Assembly: GCA_016296285.1 (NCBI GenBank)
Contig: JAEDJP010000018.1
Coordinates: forward strand, 1 to 18,634
DNA length: 18,634 nt
Source of the DNA: Bacilli bacterium
Lineage (GTDB): Bacteria > Bacillota_I > Bacilli_A > RFN20 > CAG-826
Direction of reading: 5' to 3'
Part shown: in pieces, positions 14,239-18,634 of the stretch
Layout of the letters: the number at the start of each line of letters is the position of its first letter
Numbering within the stretch: the stretch's first letter is position 1
Made by a program: the position numbers and the translations under genes
Notes under the pieces: generated by a model
The model's database searches: none
What the model saw: the letters and a program-made list of their open reading frames with translations, nothing else
What the model was told of the DNA's origin: nothing

Positions 14239-16600
14239 AAAGCGATACGCAAAACTGTCTGTTCACCAGCTTGTCGACGGCTTGCTGCGCGCGGGGGACA
14301 TCGATTCCCGCGTTTACAATGCCGACACGATGAGCGCGGGCTCCCTTTTGCATGCGGCTTATCAAAAGCAAGAAACCGAGTTTCAAGCGAGCCGGGGCCG
14401 CGAGTACCTTTCGGAATACCCCCTTTCCGGGAAAGTCGAAACCGAGGAAGGCACGGTTTTCCTTCAAGGGAGAGCCGATGGAATCATCCTCGGCGGGTCC
14501 GAAACCGTCGTGGACGAGATCAAGTCGACCGTCGCCCCACTGGAGGTCTTTTTCGAACAGCAAAAGGAATGGCACCTTGGACAGGCGCTTTGCTATGCCT
14601 TTTTGTACCTTCAGGAAAAGGGGAGCGAGGAGCCGATTGGCGTCCAACTATCGTATATCTCGCAAAAGAATGCCGAGCGCATGCGGAAGAACTTCGTGTT
14701 CACGGCAGAAGAGATTCGCGCCAAGGTTCACGAGATCGTTTCCCTATACTTTCAGGAAACTTCCGAACGCGCGGAGCATATCGCTCTCCGCAATGAAAGC
14801 GCCCATAATCTGTCTTTCCCCTTCGATGATTTCCGGCCTGGTCAGAAAGAGTTTTCCAGACTGGCTCTTGGCGCCATCAAGCAAGGAGGAAGGCTTTTTT
14901 GCGAGGCGCCCACGGGAATCGGAAAGACGATTTCCGCTCTCTTTCCCGCCGTTCTTTCTTTCGGGAGAGAAGGCATCGAACGGGTTTTCTATCTAACGGC
15001 CAAAAATACCGGGTCGCTTGCCGCTCAGCAGGCCGTCGGCCTTCTTTATGATGCTGGTTTCAAAGGCCGCGACAGCGCCCTTTACGCCAAGGAAAAAATC
15101 TGTCTTTGCCCTGGGCATGCCTGCAACCCGGACGATTGCCCCTTCGCAAAGGATTACTACGCCAAGGTGAAAGAAGCCATTCGGGACGCGGTCGCCAACG
15201 AAAAAAGATTCGATTTCGCCTGCGTCACGAAACTTGCCCGCAAGTATGGAATTTGCTCTTTTGAGTTCCAGCTCGACCTTTCGGAGCAGGCCGACATCAT
15301 CATCGCGGATTACAACTATTTCTTTGACCCTTTCGTTTACTTGAAACGCTATTTCGATGAAGGGATAGACGCATCGCTTGACGTTATTCTCGTGGACGAA
15401 GCGCACAACATGGTCGATCGGGGCAAAGGTATGTACTCTGCGGAGGTTTCCGGGCGGGAGCTGAGCGCGGCGATTTCGTCTTTGAAGGGAAAAACGTTCG
15501 CGACGTTTCGCAAGCACCTCAAAACGATCAAAAGCGCGATCGAGCCCTTGTGCGGGGAAGAGGCTGAACCGCTTTCAAGCCTTCCGGAAGAAATGTTCAA
15601 CGCTTTCGAAAAACTCAAGAAAATCGAGAACCAATGGCAAAAGAACAACGTGGGACAACTCCCTGGTCCGTACCGTGAATTCCGCCGCGAATTCGGCCGT
15701 TTCGTGAAACTATGGACGGAGTATTTCAATCCCAACTTCACGCTTTTCGGGGTCCGGGAAGGAGATGAAGCAAATCTTTTTCTCAAGTGCCTTGACGCTT
15801 CTCCGTTTCTCCTGAAAACCATGAATCGGGTGAAATCGAGCGTCTTTTTCTCGGCCACCCTTTCCCCGATTCCCTATTACATGAAATCGATCGCGGGGAA
15901 CGAAGAAGATCCCTATTTGTTGCTGCCTTCCCCCTTTCCGCCCGAGAACTTCAAGGTCCTCGTTGCGCCAAAGGTGAGCGTCCGCTTCCGCGATCGGGAA
16001 CATTCTTATGAAGAGGTGGCTCGTTATCTGTCTGCCTTCGTCAATTCGAAAATCGGCAACTATTTTCTCTATTTCCCAAGTTACAAGTACTTGGAAAGAG
16101 TGAGGCCCTACCTCGACTTTCCAAAGGCAAACATCCTCGTTCAGGACAGGCGAATGTCGGAAGAGGTGAAAGCCGAATTCCTCGAGACGTTCAAGCCGAA
16201 TCCGGACGTCACGAGCGTGGGCTTGCTCGTTCTCGGTGGCGCTTTTTCCGAGGGGGTCGATTTGCAAGATGACCGTCTGATCGGGGTCGCGGTCGTCGGG
16301 GTCGGTCTCCCGATGGTTTGTTACGAAAACGACCGCATCCGCGCCTATTACGATGGCCGCGGCGAGGATGGCTTTGATTTCGCTTATCGTTATCCAGGAC
16401 TCAACAAGGTGACCCAAGCCGTCGGCAGGGTCATCCGCTCGGAAGCCGACGTCGGCGCTGCCCTTTTGATCGATGACCGTTTCCTCCGCAGGGATTATGG
16501 ACCGAGCTTGCGCCGGCTTTGGCCGCAACTCGAACCCGTCTTTTCTCCAGAAGAGGCTACCGCAATCCTTTCTTCCTTCTACAAGAAGAAAGAGGGATAA
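14231..16600 (+). CDS. XPD/DinG-like Fe-S DNA helicase with N-terminal PD-(D/E)XK nuclease domain
   Basis: The 789-residue protein carries a Cas4/RecB-type nuclease module (about 1-160): GSLLH (37-41), RADG (D83), DEIKST (E96, K98) and QALCY (Q118, Y122). The helicase follows: Walker A APTGIGKT (226-233), four cysteines C291, C293, C298 and C303 matching the XPD 4Fe-4S position, DEAH (389-392), SATLSP (541-546), GGAFSEGVDLQ (669-679) and motif VI QAVGRVIRSE (729-738). XPD-family enzymes unwind DNA 5' to 3'; a nuclease on the same chain suggests coupled unwinding and cutting in repair. Proteins of similar design occur, from memory, in Clostridia and lack a known role. TTG start: an AAAGG site is about 8 bases upstream, it overlaps the fmt stop, and the segment LSVHQLVDGLLRAGDID looks conserved. 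Confidence 0.88.
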   Translation: MSKKRYAKLSVHQLVDGLLRAGDIDSRVYNADTMSAGSLLHAAYQKQETEFQASRGREYLSEYPLSGKVETEEGTVFLQGRADGIILGGSETVVDEIKSTVAPLEVFFEQQKEWHLGQALCYAFLYLQEKGSEEPIGVQLSYISQKNAERMRKNFVFTAEEIRAKVHEIVSLYFQETSERAEHIALRNESAHNLSFPFDDFRPGQKEFSRLALGAIKQGGRLFCEAPTGIGKTISALFPAVLSFGREGIERVFYLTAKNTGSLAAQQAVGLLYDAGFKGRDSALYAKEKICLCPGHACNPDDCPFAKDYYAKVKEAIRDAVANEKRFDFACVTKLARKYGICSFEFQLDLSEQADIIIADYNYFFDPFVYLKRYFDEGIDASLDVILVDEAHNMVDRGKGMYSAEVSGRELSAAISSLKGKTFATFRKHLKTIKSAIEPLCGEEAEPLSSLPEEMFNAFEKLKKIENQWQKNNVGQLPGPYREFRREFGRFVKLWTEYFNPNFTLFGVREGDEANLFLKCLDASPFLLKTMNRVKSSVFFSATLSPIPYYMKSIAGNEEDPYLLLPSPFPPENFKVLVAPKVSVRFRDREHSYEEVARYLSAFVNSKIGNYFLYFPSYKYLERVRPYLDFPKANILVQDRRMSEEVKAEFLETFKPNPDVTSVGLLVLGGAFSEGVDLQDDRLIGVAVVGVGLPMVCYENDRIRAYYDGRGEDGFDFAYRYPGLNKVTQAVGRVIRSEADVGAALLIDDRFLRRDYGPSLRRLWPQLEPVFSPEEATAILSSFYKKKEG

Positions 16601-16602
16601 GA

Positions 16603-16608
16603 TATAAT
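16603..16608 (+). promoter_or_regulatory. -10 box of lepA, very short leader
   Basis: A perfect TATAAT lies two bases after the helicase stop and 13 bases before the lepA ATG. A start near 16615 leaves about 7 untranslated bases without a Shine-Dalgarno sequence. No good -35; an 8-bp inverted repeat CTTTCTTC/GAAGAAAG (16568-16592) inside the helicase 3' end covers that position. Confidence 0.6.
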
Positions 16609-16621
16609 CACACCCGATATT

Positions 16622-18436
16622 ATGGCATTCGATCCTTCCCACATCCGAAACTTCAGCATCATCGCCCACATCGACCACGGCAAGTCGACCCTCGCGGACC
16701 GCATTTTGGAATTGACCGGAACCGTCGATAAGCGCGATATGAAGGAACAGCTTCTCGATTCCCTTGATCTCGAAAGGGAACGCGGGATCACGATCAAACT
16801 TAACGCCGTCACGGTCACCTATACCGCGAAGAACGGCGAGAAGTACATCTTCAACCTGATTGACACCCCGGGGCACGTCGACTTTTCCTATGAAGTGAGC
16901 CGTTCGTTGGCCGCTTGCGAAGGCGCGTTGCTCGTCGTTGACGCAACCCAAGGCGTTCAAGCCCAAACGCTTGCCAACGTTTACCTCGCGGTTGACAACG
17001 ATCTCTATTTGCTTCCCGTCATCAACAAAGTGGACTTGCCTTCCGCGATGCCGGAGCGCGTCAAGGACGACATCGAGAACCGCATCGGCGTCGATTGCAG
17101 CGAGGCTTGCGATGTCTCTGCCAAGACGGGTCTTGGCGTGCCGGATGTCCTTGAGAAAATCGTTCGTGACATCCCGGCCCCAAGCGGTAATATCGATGCC
17201 CCGTTGAAAGCCCTGATTTTCGACAGCTACTACGATTCCTACCGCGGCGTTGTCGTTTTGCTTCGCGTTTTCGAGGGAAGCGTCAAGCCGGGCGATACCA
17301 TCCGGCTTATGCAGGCAGGGATGGAATATCAGGTCACAGAACTCGGCATCCGAACCCCTTCGGAAGTCAAAACGAAATCCCTCGATGCGGGCGAGGTTGG
17401 CTGGTTGGCGGCTCAAATCAAGGATATCCGCGACGTCCATCCAGGCGAAACCATTACATCCGCTTCCAACCCCACTCCGTCCCCATTGCCGGGGTATCGG
17501 AAAATCAACCCGATGGTTTACTGCGGCCTTTATCCCGTCGATTCGAAAGAATATTCCTCTCTCAAGGATGCCCTCGAGAAACTGTCTCTCAACGACGCGT
17601 CCTTGGTTTTCGAGCCAGAGACGTCCCAAGCTCTCGGCTTTGGATTCCGCTGCGGCTTCCTTGGCCTTCTTCATATGGACGTTGTCCAAGAGCGCTTGGA
17701 GCGGGAATATGGGCTCGATCTGATTTTGACCGCGCCGAGTGTCATTTATCGCGTCGTCAAGACCAATGGGGACGTCATCATGATCGACAACCCCTCGGAA
17801 TTGCCCGAGCCCTCGAAGACCGCCGAAATCCAAGAGCCTTTCGTTACCGCGCAAATCATGTCGCCAAAAGAGTATGTCGGCGCGATCATGCAACTTTGCC
17901 AAAACCGTCGCGGCGTGTTTAAAGACATGCAGGTATTCGATGATTCGAGAAACATTCTTGTCTATGAGTTGCCGCTTAGCGAGATCATCTACAATTTCTT
18001 CGATCGGCTGAAATCTTCCACGAAGGGGTATGCTTCCCTCGATTACGAGTTCCTCGAATACCGCAAGAGCGAGCTTTGCAAGATGGACATCCTCTTGAAC
18101 GGGGATGTCGTCGACGCCCTTTCCTCCATCGTTTACCGCCCGAATGCCTATTCCAGGGGCCTGGCCCTTGTCTCCAAACTGAAAACCGTCATCCCGCGGC
18201 AACAATTTGAGGTTCCCGTGCAGGCGGCGATCAACGGGAAAGTCATCGCCCGCGCCGATATCAAGTCCATGAGAAAAGATGTCTTGGCGAAATGCTATGG
18301 TGGCGACATTTCCCGAAAGAAGAAGCTTCTCGAGAAGCAAAAAGAAGGGAAAAAGCGCATGAAAGCGGTTGGCTCCGTTGAGATTCCGCAAGAAGCCTTC
18401 ATGACCGTGCTTTCCATCGATGATGACGCGAAATAA
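16622..18436 (+). CDS. lepA: Elongation factor 4 (LepA)
   Basis: LepA is a ribosome-associated GTPase that acts in translation, affecting elongation and 30S biogenesis. The 604-residue protein shows AHIDHGKST (15-23), RERGITI (52-58), DTPGHVDF (81-88) and NKVDLP (135-140), then the EF-G-like domains and the LepA-specific C-terminal domain ending with RKKKLLEKQKEGKKRMK (about 565-582). Length is typical. The ATG at 16622 agrees with the usual IRNFSIIAHID beginning. There is no Shine-Dalgarno site and the leader is very short. In Firmicutes lepA commonly lies downstream of holA and rpsT, as it does here at a distance of about 5.5 kb. No terminator is visible after the stop. Confidence 0.97.
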   Translation: MAFDPSHIRNFSIIAHIDHGKSTLADRILELTGTVDKRDMKEQLLDSLDLERERGITIKLNAVTVTYTAKNGEKYIFNLIDTPGHVDFSYEVSRSLAACEGALLVVDATQGVQAQTLANVYLAVDNDLYLLPVINKVDLPSAMPERVKDDIENRIGVDCSEACDVSAKTGLGVPDVLEKIVRDIPAPSGNIDAPLKALIFDSYYDSYRGVVVLLRVFEGSVKPGDTIRLMQAGMEYQVTELGIRTPSEVKTKSLDAGEVGWLAAQIKDIRDVHPGETITSASNPTPSPLPGYRKINPMVYCGLYPVDSKEYSSLKDALEKLSLNDASLVFEPETSQALGFGFRCGFLGLLHMDVVQERLEREYGLDLILTAPSVIYRVVKTNGDVIMIDNPSELPEPSKTAEIQEPFVTAQIMSPKEYVGAIMQLCQNRRGVFKDMQVFDDSRNILVYELPLSEIIYNFFDRLKSSTKGYASLDYEFLEYRKSELCKMDILLNGDVVDALSSIVYRPNAYSRGLALVSKLKTVIPRQQFEVPVQAAINGKVIARADIKSMRKDVLAKCYGGDISRKKKLLEKQKEGKKRMKAVGSVEIPQEAFMTVLSIDDDAK

Positions 18437-18460
18437 TCCTTTGAAATAGTAGTTTTTCGG

Positions 18461-18488
18461 TTGAATCAAAATCGACATTTCCTATAAT
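18461..18488 (+). promoter_or_regulatory. Promoter of the gene beginning at 18502
   Basis: TTGAAT (18461-18466) and a perfect TATAAT (18483-18488) are 16 bases apart, the best-formed promoter in the window. The ATG follows 13 bases later, so the leader would be about 6 bases, as for lepA. The small palindrome TTGAATCAA includes the -35. Confidence 0.65.
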
Positions 18489-18501
18489 CAATAGAGAACC
18501 T

Positions 18502-18634
18502 ATGGCCAACTCTTTGAAAGAAACCAGCATTGTTTGCACCGATGAGCGCTACATGACGCCCAATGACGTCAAAGACTATTTCAAAACCTCTTTGGTCGAC
18601 TACCACTGGCGCCGCATTTCGGAATACCGCAAAC
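18502..18634 (+). CDS. Unrecognised protein, first 44 codons
   Basis: An open frame from ATG at 18502 runs to the window end: MANSLKETSIVCTDERYM, then TPNDVKDYFKTSLVDYHWRRISEYRK. I do not recognise the family from this fragment. It is soluble-looking, with no signal peptide or membrane segment, and has an aromatic and basic stretch near residues 34-44. Reality of the gene is supported by the strong promoter just upstream and by codon use like the neighbours. The genes that often follow lepA in Firmicutes (hemN/hemW, hrcA) do not start like this. Confidence 0.65.
   Translation, partial: MANSLKETSIVCTDERYMTPNDVKDYFKTSLVDYHWRRISEYRK

Noticed and set aside
14231..14710. CRISPR-linked Cas4 or type IV DinG system
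   Set aside because: The nuclease and helicase resemble these families in fold only; there are no repeats, other cas genes or Cas4 cysteines in the window, and the neighbours are housekeeping genes.
15710..18478. Antisense open frame of 922 codons opposite the helicase end and lepA
   Set aside because: It is codon-aligned with two clear genes and arises because TTA, CTA and TCA are avoided there. It has no recognisable domain, and lepA is certain on the other strand.
18437..18482. Terminator after lepA
   Set aside because: No stem followed by a T-run can be drawn; the T-run at 18453-18457 lacks a preceding hairpin.

Overview
The window looks like core chromosome of a Firmicutes-type bacterium, most likely a gut lineage of class Bacilli near the Erysipelotrichales/RF39 groups; the lineage is an inference from gene order. 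The DNA is somewhat over half G+C by eye. TGA is used as a stop (pdp, dtd, alaS, holA), so this is the standard bacterial code and not the Mycoplasma code. Two classic Firmicutes gene orders are present in reduced form: alaS - DUF1292 - greA, and comEA - comEC - holA - rpsT - (insert) - lepA.

Layout. 1-355 (-): 5' end of an RsmF-like rRNA methyltransferase, divergent from 480-3378 (+), an ATGA-coupled operon pdp - dtd - mnmA. 3403-6481 (+): a T-box leader, alaS and a DUF1292 gene. 6543-7031 (+): greA, from its own promoter and closed by an intrinsic terminator. 7172-9766 (+): comEA and comEC, then holA, whose -10 box contains the comEC stop codon. A two-way terminator at 10775-10799 separates holA from convergent rpsT (-). 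Next come an AMP-dependent ligase fused to an acyl carrier domain (-), divergent fmt (+) overlapping a nuclease-helicase fusion (+), lepA (+), and the first 44 codons of an unrecognised gene.

Function. Most of the content serves translation and its quality control: RsmF-like methyltransferase, Dtd, MnmA, AlaRS under tRNA control, bS20, Fmt and LepA. Transcript elongation (GreA), replication (HolA), DNA uptake (ComEA/ComEC), nucleoside salvage (Pdp), a DNA repair-type helicase, and a probable acyl-activating enzyme make up the rest. There are no insertion sequences, CRISPR arrays, tRNA or rRNA genes. No stretch above 300 bases lacks a gene; the longest gap is the T-box leader of about 195 bases.

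The most unusual signal is in the promoters. Five genes (rsmF-like, pdp, holA, AMP ligase, fmt) have a -10 hexamer ending only 6-7 bases before the start codon and no Shine-Dalgarno sequence, which predicts leaderless mRNAs. lepA and the last gene would have leaders of about 6-7 bases. Operon-internal and leadered genes mostly have good Shine-Dalgarno sites. Inverted repeats recur over the -35/spacer zone of these promoters, including a perfect 9+1+9 palindrome before greA. The alaS T-box has an unusually short stem I.
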